A DNA stretch of 64,000 bases from Oxytricha trifallax (GCA_000711775.1 ARYC01017260.1:102081-166080), one strand, 5' to 3'; counted from the stretch's first letter, positions 46,842-58,323 are shown. The notes: generated from the sequence alone by a model not told the origin. Numbers and translations are program-made.

Positions 46842-49800
46842 TCATTGATGCTGCTAAGTCGATATATTTATAACAAGTTTTATTATGTCATTTTGATTTA
46901 AGTACCCATCTCCATTTTCATCAAACTCTTAAATTAAGCTTTCAAATTAATTGTTGCATATAAAAATTGCAGCTAGCATTCTACTCACTTCTGATTAATG
47001 AAGTAGCCCTTTCTTGTATTCAAAGTTTACTGAGTTTAAAACTTAGTAAGGGTTTCCAGAATGATTCATAAGTGCAATTTTGTAGGTTTAGAGATTTTCG
47101 AAGGCTTCACTAATGAAATCTTTGTAAAGATCTTCGTTTTCTTTGAATATCATTCAAAACCCCAAAACCCTTTCAGTAGTTTGATTGAGTTTTTGATTGA
47201 TAAAAGTAGACTATTAGCGCATACTTTATTAGGGTTTTAATAGGGTTTATGTAGGGGTTTAATGTTTAAATATTAGTATTTTAAGTGAGTATAACAAGCG
47301 AGTTTTTAAAATATTTCACACAAACATAAGCTTAGAGTCATGCGGCAGTTCTCTGAATTTTATCTTTCTAAGTTGATGTTTGATTGTTTCTATTGTTTGT
47401 TAATTCTCTTAGCTTGGCTTGATAATAGTTGAGTATGCAAGTTCTCTGAGACCTCCATTTATTTTATTTTATTTTTATCGAGATATTGTTTGATTCTCTG
47501 CTTAGAATCTCTCTCACCCCTGCAGCTAAAGTAATCGTTTCTTGGCATGTCGCTCTCTATTATTATTACTGCTAGAGCCCAGATATCCCATTAAGTGTCT
47601 CCATCTCTCCAATCCTCTCTCTCAGGAAAATATCCAGGAGTGCCGTATACATTTCCTTATGCAGAGGCTTGCACTCTTTGAGCTCTGTTGAAGTCAATAA
47701 TATAAACTCTAAGAGGCTGAAAGTTCATCATGATGCTTTAAGTCTCTATGAACATAACCTAGCTTGTGAAGCTCTTCAATCCCCTCAACTATCTGCTATT
47801 CTATCTAGCTAATTTATCTCTGACATCTATTGTCAGATAAGAATTCTCTGTAAGTCATTTCAAGTAAAGGAAGCCTGAAGGCTACATGATCTTTACCAAG
47901 TAAAATAGCATCAAGCTAGATGATATGCCTGCACTCATTTAACTTTGCCTTTTAAAGAGCATAATACTCATTAGCAAATTCCATTTGGAACTTGTCATCA
48001 GCAAGGAAGTAATTGAATGGATATATCTTGTAAGCATATTAGTCGACAGTAATGACTCTCTTCTCTATTTTATCTTCAAGAGTGAGGTAGCTTTCTAGGC
48101 AAGAATCTAAGTCAATAATTTTTAATATAGGAATCTTCATTGCCTCTATTTTAACCATGATTTTATTGATCTCAGAGACTGGAAAGTTCTTGACTGCTTT
48201 CTTCATTTTGACTTACTTCTACATTTCAACTCTAAGAGACTCCACTGGGTTTCTTGATCTTCTTTTTTAGAGGAATCTATTCCCTGTGGGTTCATGAATA
48301 AAGACAAAACTTTGATTATGCTTTTTCTTTAAGTGCACTTTAAGGTCTCTAGTATGAGAATATGGCTTCTCACAGAACTCACAGACATACTTCCCATCTT
48401 TCTTTTAATGCTTGAGATATAACCTTGGCATATCGTTGTGTATATCTCTCAAGTGTCTCTTATAAGTTGACTTGTAAGGGAAAACTTTATTGCATTCTTT
48501 GCATTAATAGTCAATTTTGGCTGGTATTTATTAATGTTCTATGGCGGGTTGTTTAACCTCCTCTTCAATCTGCACAGCTTCTTTAATAACCTCCTACTTA
48601 ACTTATATTTAAATCTCAAAGCTAGAATGGTCTAAGTTGTCATAAGTAGGCTCCCACTGAGTACAAGCGTCTCTGGTCTCTACTTTTCTAGGTTGCTGGA
48701 ATGATAATTTTTATTGACTTTACCCAAGTAATGCCGCTCTTCTCAAAAGGTTCGCGCTCATTTTAGTTTGCTGATATAATTTATAATAATAATGATAAAA
48801 TCTACCTTGATAAACTATTAAAGTAGAGTATATGACACTCAGGTAGATTCTTTGCAGAGAGGTAAGAAAATTAATTAACGATAAGAGACTGTAAGTTGAC
48901 ATATTTTATGAGAATTTTATACATTTTAGTAAATCAAAATACTCCTAATGAAGTTTTGTTTCTCTAGGAGGTCCTCCAAATCAAGTTTGAACTTAATTTG
49001 GAGGTAAAGTTATTAAACATTTTTAAATTTAAATCCCAAATTAAGTTTTAACCTTAAAATTTAACTCCTAATAAAGTTTGAACTTTATTTGGAGGACCTC
49101 CTAAAATAATTAATCATAATTAGGAGCAATTTAATGGAGATAGATTGATAAAAACGGAAATCAATCTGTAAAACTTGGAGCAAGTTTTTCAATGCTTCTC
49201 CTCATATCTTTTCTAGGTTGACCTCTAGTAGGTCCTCCCTATTTAGTAGTAAGATTTTAATAAACTTAGAATGGATATCCATAATTTTAAATTTCATTAA
49301 CATTTCTAGAAAGAGGAAGCAAGATGGAGTCTATGAATGATGCAATGAAGAAAATTCAATCTCAAGACTTAATAGGAAAATTTCGAAGTAAAGAGGACCT
49401 TAAAGATATTTGGTATAGCAAGGTAAGCTCTTAACTAAGATTAATAAATCCATTATACTTGGATTGTTCTTGCCAACTTAGGAGGGAACTAAAATCTCAT
49501 TCTTAAAAGCCTTACTAAGTGAAGAGAAAAAAGCTTTTAAGTCTAATGAAAATAGGATGAAAGAGATACCTAACTACCCTGAAATATCAGTGACAAACCT
49601 ATATGATGATGCTATGAGTGATCCGGATGTTGCTCTCTACCTTCCATCAAAGCTACAGCTCTCTAATAAGTTGCCAGAGAGAAACTTCTTCTTTGGTGTT
49701 CTTGCAACTCTGAAACCTGAGTACTTAAATGAACTTATTTAAGATGCTCATAAGAAACGCTACAGCATCTCTCCTGAAGAAAAAGAGAAGGAAGGTATTA

Positions 49801-52525
49801 AAATCAGCGACATCTGGCTCTAGGAACTATAGAAGCATCCATTCATCTCAAGTAAGCTTTGTCTTCTAACTTTATAGAAAAACCTGGCACTGCTATTTAC
49901 TTGATGAAAGAGCTTAGCAAATTAAACAGAGAGAGAAAATCACAGGTAAAGCGTGAATTGAGTAAGAGACTCTACAAAGATTTCTAAAAACCAGACGAGA
50001 TGAACATAGACGCAGGAGCTGGTACTAAGAGAAGAAACATGGGCCCAAGTAAGCCTTAAGAGGAAGAAAAGAAAGAGAAGCCAAATCCCTTTACGGGCAA
50101 ATTAATATGTGAACTTATTCATTCGTTTAAATCTAAAACTTATTTATAAACACAAAATCTCCCTTCTCTTGAGCACACTTTAGCTTTCTCATCGCTGACT
50201 CTCTCAGCACTCTTAATAAAATCGACTGTATCTATCTTCAGATCGTGCATCAAGTGATTGAGCAGAAGTTTCTTGTAGTGGCCTTTCAATAACCCCCAAT
50301 ATAATTCAATTCCATTGAACTGAGGACTGTAAGGAACATTAAATACAGAATTTATGTTTAGGCTTTCGTATTTCCTTCTAGTGTCTTTAGTTTTATGGAC
50401 AGATAAGTTATCTACAAACAGAATAATCTCTTAGTCGGCGTACTTATCTCTGAGTTATTACAAGAACTTTATGTATTATTCGGTCTTTATAGAGCGAGGG
50501 TGGATAACATAAGTCTCTAGGCCACTATATTCGCTTATTCCACCTAGTATTGCATGAGTTTAAATCCTAACCTTTTAATCATATACTTCAATGTTGCTGT
50601 ACCTCTTATACCAAGACCTTGATATGAAGGTATTAAATGTGAATACTGCCTCATCAGCGTGTATGAACTTTATATTATGCTCTTAAGCACTTTGCATTTA
50701 ATCGAATATATAATTTAAATTATCCTTATAAAATGGAACATTAAAGTCAATCACTCTCTTAATGCGATTGACTGTCTTGTAAGATATCTTCCTTTTTATA
50801 TATGTTCGCTATAGATTAAGCAGAGATGTGAAGCTCAGGAAATTGGCGATGAAACATCACAGCCCTCTAGGCTAGAGAGAAATGAGCCCAGTATTTAAGA
50901 GTCTTATCATTAATAAGATATTCAATATGATGCTGCTAAAATTTTAAGGGTCTCTTAGGCTTAGAATTAGGATGCTATCTCTTTAAATTCAATGCTAATA
51001 GACAGTGAGACCTCACTGTTGCAGGAGATTTATGGAGTAGCCTTGCTATAGACGTATAATTATGAACAGGGTTGATTTGATCACTATATTCATCACATCC
51101 ATATCGCAACTTAAACAATAAATCTATATACTCACTGTCATAAACTGACCCCAAACCTCGCATATACTCACTTAAAATACTAATATTTAAACATTAAACC
51201 CCTACATAAACCCTATTAAACCCTAATAAAGTATGCGCTAATAGTCTACTTTTATTAATCAAAAACTCAATCAAACTACTGAAAGAGTTTTGGGGTTTTG
51301 ATTGGTCCCACTTAGGCGTAATCTATTGTTCCATCCATTTTTGAAGGACATTTAGAAAGTATAAAGTCAATGTTGTTTTCTTTTATGATGTCTCCGCAGT
51401 AACTATTGTACATTTAAGAAATAAAATATTTTTATTTTCTTGATAAGCTGTCTTTGAAGGAACCCTGTACTCTGGAAATCTTTTGCTTCAAAGACGGACA
51501 TCATAAGGTTTTTCTCCTCAATATTCACTCTTATTACCTGAGAAAGATCGCTTAATCTCTAGAGTAGATTTAACTCGGCCTATATTGTATAATTAAGCAC
51601 TAATAACTCTTACAATTTAGTATTTAACGAGGTGAGTCTTTGCTTAGTTATAGAATTTCTTTTATATGGATCTTCTGGATCTAGTCAAATTAAGCAACCA
51701 TTTATCGTTAAGAGCAGTTACTGCCTTAATACGCTTGTCTGGATCTTAGCATAGTAATTTCTTTAGCAACTCGAGAGCGCTGTCTTGCAAAATTTAATAT
51801 TCTTGATGAGAAAAATCAATTTCACCAGACGCTAAGGATTTTATTAGGTTGCCTGACTGAATACTATTTGAGTGCTAGGGAGGCATTCCAACAAGCAAAA
51901 TAGATAGTAGAACTCCACAAGCCCATACATCTGATTTTTCACTCACACTACTTTAAGCGATTTGCTCAGGAGAAAAATAATAAAGTGGGATCGTATAGTA
52001 AGTCAAATTCGCTGTATTTATAGCAGCTTACAAGTCCACGTTATAAAGCTTTATATTGAAAGCTTCATGCTTTAGGTCGTCTGTATCTGATTCCAGATAA
52101 ATAGATTCTGGACTTATAAATTTCTAATAGTGAGACTTTGAATGAAGATATACTACAGTTGAAAGTAGTTGTCTTATAATCTCAGCTGAAAGGTTCTCAC
52201 TTATCTGGTCTAAGCCTTCAATCCTATCAAATAATTTACCCCCTGTTTGGTGCTCGATAATCAAATAGAAGTTAAAGAAGTCCTCTCTGTAGTCATAAAT
52301 CTAAGCAATATTTGGATGATCTAAAAGTATCAACTCTTCCAATTAAAATCTGAATTCTTCAATTCCAGATTCACATTTATTGAAGATTACTTTCTTAATT
52401 TTTCTAAGGTATCTGAACTCTTAAGGTTGTGCTTTCATTTTTATAAGGTATAGCTCAGAGAAGATTTCTTTTTTCTCTAGTTTAATTACTTCAAAATTCT
52501 ACATCCAGCTGCTATCTATAATCAT
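46842..52525 (-). CDS. CDPK-like pseudokinase with EF-hand(s), split by TBE-B
   Basis: ATG at 52525, TGA at 46842. Removing TBE-B plus one ATT copy and two IESs (37 and 34 bp) leaves 1464 nt, 487 aa. The kinase-like domain is recognisable (LDHPNIAQIYDYREDFFNFY, LIIEHQTGGKLFDRI, SEKSDVWACGVLLSILLVGM, LLCQDPDKRI), but the HRD-loop is replaced by HYQKFISPES and the DFG by NVD, so catalysis is unlikely. The C-terminal calmodulin-like part has a canonical EF loop (DENGDGYLNQND) and weaker ones (KMDGTIDYAQ). CDPKs transduce Ca2+ signals; a Ca2+-responsive scaffold is inferred. TBE-B sits between VGP and MIFKEN of the EF region, and the frame is continuous across it only if one ATT remains. Confidence 0.85.
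47338..48761 (-). pseudogene. TBE-B zinc-finger/kinase gene, damaged
   Basis: Starts MSANLLRRAALLG. Two C2H2 fingers are present (ECNKVFPYKSTYKRHLRDIH-like and YVCEFCEKPYSHTRDLKVHL). The kinase segment has LGYVHRDLK, but about 8 bases are missing directly after it relative to TBE-A (near 47727), deleting PENIM and shifting the frame. Later motifs (ERDWRDGD, WDIWAL) remain readable. Confidence 0.82.
49324..50105 (+). CDS. TBE-B 22-kDa protein gene with two introns
   Basis: ATG at 49324 (MESMNDAMKKIQSQDLIGKF). Two GT-AG introns, 49433-49481 (49 nt) and 49852-49877 (26 nt), give a continuous frame: EGTKISFLKALLSEEKKAF, IPNYPEISVTNLYDDAMSD, NFFFGVLATLKPEYL, then a basic C-terminal region (LSKLNRERKSQVKRELSKR). 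No domain of known function. This is the most intact TBE gene in the window. The 3' end is approximate because the frame runs on into the antisense of the transposase. Confidence 0.8.
50119..51163 (-). pseudogene. TBE-B transposase (DDE), frameshifted
   Basis: ATG at 51163 (MRGLGSVYDSEYIDLLF), TGA at 50119. Catalytic Asp/Asp/Glu contexts are present (FIHADEAVFTF, LFVDNLSVHK, NGIELYWGLLK). Relative to TBE-A two bases are missing near 50790 (AAAAAGGAAGATATC versus AAAAAGAATGGTATATC), which breaks the frame before the first Asp. The two indels of TBE-A are absent here, so the copies complement each other only in comparison. Confidence 0.87.
51406..51439 (-). other. IES, 34 bp, pointer CAA
   Basis: TTG (plus) at 51406 and 51440; joins LQRQLI to NSYCGDIIKE. 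Short pointer, but required by frame arithmetic. Confidence 0.65.
51645..51681 (-). other. IES, 37 bp, pointer ACTA
   Basis: TAGT (plus) at 51645 and 51682; joins WLLNLT to KQRLTSLN. Confidence 0.75.
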
Positions 52526-52970
52526 ATTTATTAAATATAATTTATAACTTTAATTTTAAGACTTTTGGGTTGATATTGCAAGAAAACCCAACATCCTAAA
52601 TTTTGTTTATGAATTCTGTGTTTGCCTTAATAATCATGCAGTTAGATTTGAAATTAAGAACCATATGCTTGGACTGTTACTCAATTCCTTAACCATTATA
52701 TTATTGGGATGGTAATCTTAACTCCTGCTAAATCTACTATGTATTTTAAAACAATAGTCTTTATTTTTGGTAAACTAATTTTATAAATAATTTTTAAACT
52801 AAAATATATTGCACAAATTTCTTTTGATTTTTAAAAAAGTGTTTATTTTAATTTTGTAAAATTAAGTTATTAACTAATTGATGATTTTGATGTTTTATAT
52901 TCTTTTGTAATTTAAAATTAATATTCATAAACAAATAAATTTTTGTATAAAAACAAAAATAACGGTTTTA
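52526..52970. other. AT-rich spacer, no gene seen
   Basis: Probable promoter region of the pseudokinase gene and 3' flank of the next gene; no motif recognised. Confidence 0.35.
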
Positions 52971-52974
52971 ATTT

Positions 52975-53631
52975 GGTGACATTATTTTGTTTTGAGAGGT
53001 TTTAGATATGATTCCTTATCCAGCGTTCCTCGATCTTTGTGTAATAATATATTATAAATTATTTTAAACCGTGACCTATTTGATACTGCGATATTTTGGG
53101 CTTGGTAAGGATGACTTCTCTATGAATCCCTGACCAAGTCTAACACAGCCTTACTTTTATCTTAATAGAAAATTGGCTAAGAATTTCCAATATTTCCCAA
53201 ACCACTCCCTTAACCTTAGTTCCTGCTTTTGTAGTCTCTTCCACTCACTTCAAATTTCTCGTAATCTATTTTAAAATGAAAAAATATAAGTATTCTAATC
53301 TTAGATCACATTGACCTGCACTCTGTTTCTATTAGATGGCTACTAGACCCCATAATCTATATATATATTCTTAATAAATTGATGATTGTAAGTTACTCTG
53401 CACTTATTTATCAGCCACTTCATCTGCATTAGTAGTTAGCATGTTCGTTTTTGATTGCTTTTGGACGAGAGGTTTATATCGATTTTTTTCCTCTTTTATT
53501 CTGGGTTTTTGTGAGCCATGCCCCACATTGCTCTTCTTGAGGAGTTCCTAGTCTTTTTCAAAGTTTATACTCTGCTAAATGTCCTCAGTCTTTGTGTTTT
53601 TGCAGTCGCAGCAAGATGCTTGTTAACCCAT
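52975..53631 (-). CDS. Small acylated protein (MGQQASCC)
   Basis: ATG at 53631 (MGQQASCCDCKNTKTED): Gly2 followed by Cys residues suggests N-myristoylation and palmitoylation, as in the MGNC protein at 42937. A GT-AG-like 40-nt removal (about 53387-53426) joins QVQ to NYGVQQPSNR, and a 34-bp IES follows (VIQD joined to YEKFEVSGRDY). Downstream: SGLGNIGNSQPIFYQ, then NIAVSNRSRF; the last part after about 53070 was not resolved, so the end is approximate. Function unknown. Confidence 0.6.
53262..53295 (-). other. IES, 34 bp, pointer AGATTA
   Basis: TAATCT (plus) at 53262-53267 and 53296-53301; excision joins VIQD to YEKFEVSGRDYKSR. Confidence 0.75.
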
Positions 53632-53639
53632 GTTAAAAA

Positions 53640-54750
53640 TTAAATAGAAAATTAATAAAGCTAAATTAATAAAACATAAAGCAATTCCTATATGTATAAA
53701 TATATATTGTGTTACACAAGCTATATTAATAATCAGACAATATATATAATCTAACTTGACAAACTTTTATTAATTACGCAAGTGAGTGCACAAGACAGCC
53801 AAAAATAGATAATTTCACTAAAATTTATGGTGATAGTAGAAAAAAAATTCAAAAACACATATTGAGAAATCCTCATTCAGTCGTTGGAGAAAATAACTAC
53901 TTTCAGCCACAATTTTAAAAGCTTTATAATCTGGTGTTCCACAATACTCAACTAATGTTTAAAAACAATAAGACAGTAGGTAATTATTTCTAAAAATCCG
54001 AATGCCATATTTAATATTTAATGTCCACTATTTTTTTGGTATAAATGTGTTATTAACAAAATTTATTGTTATATCTAGAGATCTCTAATTAAATTTTGAT
54101 CTCTTTTTTTATTTCTCTAGCTTAAGGCGATTCACTAAAACTAACTACTTTAACTTGACATTATAAAATTTTCTAAATAATTATTTCAATTTGTTATTAA
54201 ATTTTATAGAACTAAATTTACCCCATATAATTGAATGTAAGGTAGTTAAATCGTATAAGGATTATGCAAATATTTTTGAACAAACCTGAATTTAAATTCC
54301 TTAACAATGAAAAAACTTTAAATTTCTGTAGATTAATTTCAGATTGTTTTCACAAAATTTCTTTCTCATTATGTTACTTTAATTCATTGAAGCTTCTCTA
54401 TAAATAATTTTTTAAGTTTTCTTTAAAAATATAGCCATAGTATAAAAATGATAGAGGATATAAAAATGAATTAATATAAATATCAAATTAAAGACACAGA
54501 TAAATCTGTCCAAATCTAGAAATTTTGGTACTTGCTCGATATAAAATAATTAAAAATTCATTTCAGTCTAAAATGCTGCCAATACTACTTAATTTCATTT
54601 ATATATTAATATCCTGTTGAATTATAGTTCCTTATCGAGCTAGATTAAATTTGTAAAAGTTTGACAAAATTATCAGACTGTAACTTATAATCACTTTTTG
54701 TTTTAATTTCCCAAATTGAATTATAAATAAGTAATATTGATTGAAGTATT
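53640..54750. other. AT-rich spacer, no convincing gene
   Basis: No coding-like island with consistent frame on either strand; the standard-code frame 54632-54847 is an antisense or out-of-frame reading of the next gene's 3' part. Confidence 0.35.
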
Positions 54751-54757
54751 GTAAAGA

Positions 54758-55278
54758 GTAATATCTATTGAGTAATTTTACCTTGAAGTTTTTGATCAAC
54801 GTTTCCAAAAATATCTGCATCGCCATGAATTCTGTAGTACTCATCATCTCCTCCGACTACTTTATTTTCTCTTTTCTCAAGAATTTTCCCTAAAACAAAT
54901 GTTGCCACAAATACTCCCAAGAAAGTCTATAAAAATATTGTTTAAGTCTTTTCCCTGTAATTTATTGAATCATGTTTTAATCTAATTGCCTTATGATTAT
55001 AGCAAATAAACCCAATTCAATGTGTGAATATTTCCTGAATATTTGTTCATGACATTGTTTGTCTGCCTTAATTCTATTTGAAACTATATACTTACATAAG
55101 AAAGTTCAATCATCAAATCCTGAGTGGCCTTGGCTTCGACCTCAGAGATACCATTGGCCTTGTGCTCAAGGAACACTTCGTTTCTGTTGTAAGCCATATA
55201 AGCCAAGATTCCATAGAAAAAGAAGCCGATCAAGGATGAGTAGGCGCAGCAGAAAGAACAAGTAGTTGATGCTCCCAT
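54758..55278 (-). CDS. Small two-TM membrane protein
   Basis: ATG at 55278 (MGASTTCSFCCAYSSL). TM1 is about SSLIGFFFYGILAYMAY; an exposed helix (EVEAKATQDLMIELSY) follows. A 169-nt GT-AG intron (54927-55095, GTAAGT...TATAG) is removed in phase 0, joining to TM2 (TFLGVFVATFVLGKILEKR) and a tail (GGDDEYYRIHGDADIFGN). The reading ends near GKITQ, followed by AT-rich DNA; the true stop may lie beyond another IES. Not assigned to a family. Confidence 0.65.
54927..55095 (-). other. Intron (169 nt)
   Basis: Consensus GTAAGT donor and TATAG acceptor; phase 0. An IES within it cannot be excluded. Confidence 0.65.
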
Positions 55279-55653
55279 ATTTATAGCAATTGTTATTTAT
55301 TATATTACTAATTATTCATCAATCAAACTGTTTTACATTAATGATTAATGGATAGATAAGAATCAGATAAAAGTATATAAATTCTCAGAGGATATATTAT
55401 ATTATCATTTTAATATATATATATTAGTCAAGCAAAGACAAGAATAAATAATATTAGTATATTTAAATCTTTCTTATTCTTATATTATAATAGTCAGAGA
55501 ATGTAATTTGCTAATTTGATTTTATATTGCTCTTCTTTGGCATGCAGCATTGTTAAATTTTATCTTTCCTCTGAGTTTTTCTTCATTAATTTTAGTTAAG
55601 TTATTAGATTTGGAAGGGGTGAGTTTCCTCAATATCTTTATGATTTTTCCTCA

Positions 55654-56577
55654 TCATCTTTTGCAGCTATACACACATTTGTGACATAGGTCATAGTCGC
55701 ACATCTCCTGGCACCTCCAGTACATTTTATCTTTTTACAGCATCGATCTGCGGCAATTGTCGCAAGCTGTATTGCCTCCCTTCACGCCGAATTATTTAAT
55801 GTGGAACTCTGCGGGCCCAATCTGAGGGTACAGGCAATGGCCGTTTGGACATAAAACTCCAATAGTTTTTTCAAGTTTATCTTTTTGATTCTTATACTGT
55901 TAGACTATACCTTAATACGTTATCAGGCAATCGTGCTAATCGATTTACTGGAAATTATAATACTCGCGACATCTATTGCATTTACCAAAATGATAAATAA
56001 TGATCAAAATTTTGACTATAAATAATTCATCAGATTTGACTCTGGGTTTATCACAAATTTAAGCATGCTAATCTACAGAACCCTGACGGTAGACCTAGCC
56101 ACAACCGCACTAGATAGGTCTATTTTGGCAAAATTCTTAATGAATAAGAGCTTTATCGTACGTGTTTATTTCTTGACATCCCTCAAAAGAACACTTAAAT
56201 TACACTTATTTAAGTTTTTCATTGGCAAATCGATGAATATCTCTGAATTCTGTATCCTCACACCTCAGAGGACATGGGTAGCCTTGCTGCTTGCTGGCTC
56301 TATTTTAATGATTCCCTCGCATCTTTGATTGAATCCAATTTTAGATGCATTTTCCGCAAAAGGCAGTTTGACATTTTCCACACTCCTTGGCATCTTAAAT
56401 TACATTGAGGCATACTTTACAAATGAAGAAATTGTCCAAACTATCAATCGAGGGGAATGCTTACAAAGCGCTCAAAATTAACTGATCTGATTGCTTTTCC
56501 TCTTCTTGCTGCTGCTGTTGAGAAGGTGGAGAGGATGAGGGTATGCGTAATTATTTCTAAATAAAAGAATTTTACAT
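55654..56577 (-). CDS. RING / TRAF-type zinc-finger protein (E3-like)
   Basis: ATG at 56577 (MQNSFIQKQLRIPSSSPP), TGA at 55654; uninterrupted 924 nt, 307 aa. After a poly-Gln/Glu lead comes a RING-type finger (FICKVCLNVIQDAKECGKC, FCGKCIQNW, CPLRC), then TRAF-like fingers (FKCSFEGCQEINTYDKALIH, CQNRPIQCGCG, CNRCREYYNFQQIDQHDCL) and a C-terminal ZZ/C1-like finger (CPNGHCLYPQ, CDNCRRSM, CDYDLCHKCVYSCKR). Such proteins usually transfer ubiquitin. An unusually hydrophobic insert (DELFIVKILIIIYHF) between two Cys clusters may be an in-frame IES; I found no pointer that keeps the frame. Confidence 0.85.
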
Positions 56578-56856
56578 ATATTTAAATTTTTTAATAAATG
56601 GCATAAATTTTGACATTAAAATAGTTCTACTAATTCAAGAATTGCATATTCTGATTTTGGTTTATAGATTCCATAAATAAATGAAATAATCTGCTTATTA
56701 AAGATTTCGAAAGTATCAACTTCAAAAATATGATCTGTAAAAATTATATTAATTATTCTTATTTATACTCGTTTTAAAAATTTTTCCTCATTATCCTTAA
56801 TGATTATTTTGAGTCTATTTTTAAATTAATCACAAATAACAATTTTATTTTTAAAA

Positions 56857-58134
56857 ATGGACTTTGACTATCTACTATTCCCATGTCCAGAATCCTCCTA
56901 CACCCTCGAATCTATCCAAGATTAACTGATTTTTATTCCAAAATTTAGCGAGGACATCATTTCAGACCTTGAAACTAAAATAAATGGCTACCTGAAAAGT
57001 TGAAAATCCATAACTCCTAATCCAGAACCAGTGAATTTTAAAAACAATTCAGTTTCATAGAATAAGTATTAATAGAAAAATAGTAATAATTATGAAAGCA
57101 ATTTGAAGTAAAGTTAGTCATAAAAAGAATATAATGAAATTGATCATGAAAAACACGATTTCATTGCAGATAAAAATACGTTGTAAATATTGAAAAGTTA
57201 ATAAGACTTGAGTATAAATCCTATTTAGAGATTTCTTAGAGAATCCATATATCAGAATTTATAAACTGACTAGAATTTTTATCAGATTCCCTGCTTTTAT
57301 TTACCTTCATCCTAAAACTCCAAGAAATTAATGATATTCTTTCATGGAAACTCTGAGGATATGGGTCATTCCCTAGACATAATTTTAAGTTTAAGAACTA
57401 AAATAAAAATGAACATGATGATAGTAGAATATCCACAATATGGAATATACAATAAAGCGGGTGTACTGCCTTCAGCAAAAAATATCTTAGAGGATGCTTA
57501 TCACTTAATGCAATTTATCACAAGAATTATGAAAATATCTTAGGAAAATATCATTTTAATGGGAAGATCGATTGGAACAGGCCCAGTAGTTGAAATGGCT
57601 TCTATATTTAAACCTGCTTGTTTGTTGCTTGTATCTCCGTTTACTTCAATAAAGGATATAGCCACAGATTAATTAGGGTATTGTGCAGGCTTACTCATAA
57701 GATAAAGATTCAATAATTTAGAACTAATAAAATCAAATAAAATACAATGCCCTATACTTTTTATTCATGGGTAACGTGATTAACTAGTGCCAGTCACTTA
57801 AAGTCAAATCCTCTATAAAAATTATAAAGGTCACTGTTCTATGATTCTTCCCACATAAATGACTCATAATGAATTTGACTTTACAGATGATTTCATAATG
57901 CCAATATATATGTTCTTGCTATCAATTGGATAAATAGACACAAATCAATAGAAACTTACTGGGTGGAGTTAAAGAGAGTTCAATATTTTATAGGTTATAT
58001 AGGAGGTGCCAAAATGGCTAAAATAATTAAATGATAAGAAAGGTTAAAGGCGTTAGAGAATATGCTATTGTTTATGTAAAGCAAGAGGAGGTGGAAATAT
58101 ATTTCAAAGTCTTATCAGAAAGCTATTATTTTGA
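56857..58134 (+). CDS. ABHD17-like alpha/beta hydrolase
   Basis: ATG at 56857 (MDFDYLLFPCPESSYTL), TGA at 58134. The core matches the ABHD17/FAM108 depalmitoylase-type hydrolases: IFFHGNSEDMG (oxyanion region), EYPQYGIYN, the nucleophile elbow GRSIGTGP with Ser, SPFTSIKDIA, HGQRDQLVP with the acid Asp, and a His in THNEF. The frame is open for 426 codons except a TGA at 57001, best explained by a 27-nt intron 56999-57025. The N-terminus has a Cys (FPCPES) instead of the Cys cluster of animal ABHD17. Depalmitoylation is inferred from the family. Confidence 0.87.
56999..57025 (+). other. 27-nt intron removing an in-frame TGA
   Basis: GTTGAAAATCC...ATCCAG; removal joins YLKK to PVNFKNNS. A sequencing error or readthrough TGA is the alternative. 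Confidence 0.6.
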
Positions 58135-58323
58135 TTAATCATATTCCCTACTATTGAAAAGTGGTTAGTATAATAATAATAAGATTTCAATTATGTTGTG
58201 TTAGTTGAAAATTAAAAAGAATTAACTTTGGTAAATAAAACCTGTGTCTGAAATTAAACAATTTGAGAATTTTAGGACTCTTGTTTTTATACTTCTTGTA
58301 AACCTATTGATAATTTTTCAATT

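Larger units (their letters stand above)
47155..51300 (-). mobile_element. Telomere-bearing element TBE-B (4146 bp)
   Basis: Ends CAAAACCCCAAAACCCT (left) and its inverted partner (right) are slightly degraded from perfect C4A4 compared with TBE-A and TBE-C, and the next bases (TTCAGTAG) differ, marking another subfamily. Target duplication ATT (47152-47154, 51301-51303). Gene order is inverted relative to TBE-A: kinase (minus), 22-kDa (plus), transposase (minus). The kinase/22-kDa intergenic region (48900-49300) has repeated GGAGGTCCTCC-type palindromes. Confidence 0.95.

Noticed and set aside
55059..55265. Plus-strand ORF of 68 residues
   Set aside because: Antisense to the first exon of the two-TM gene.
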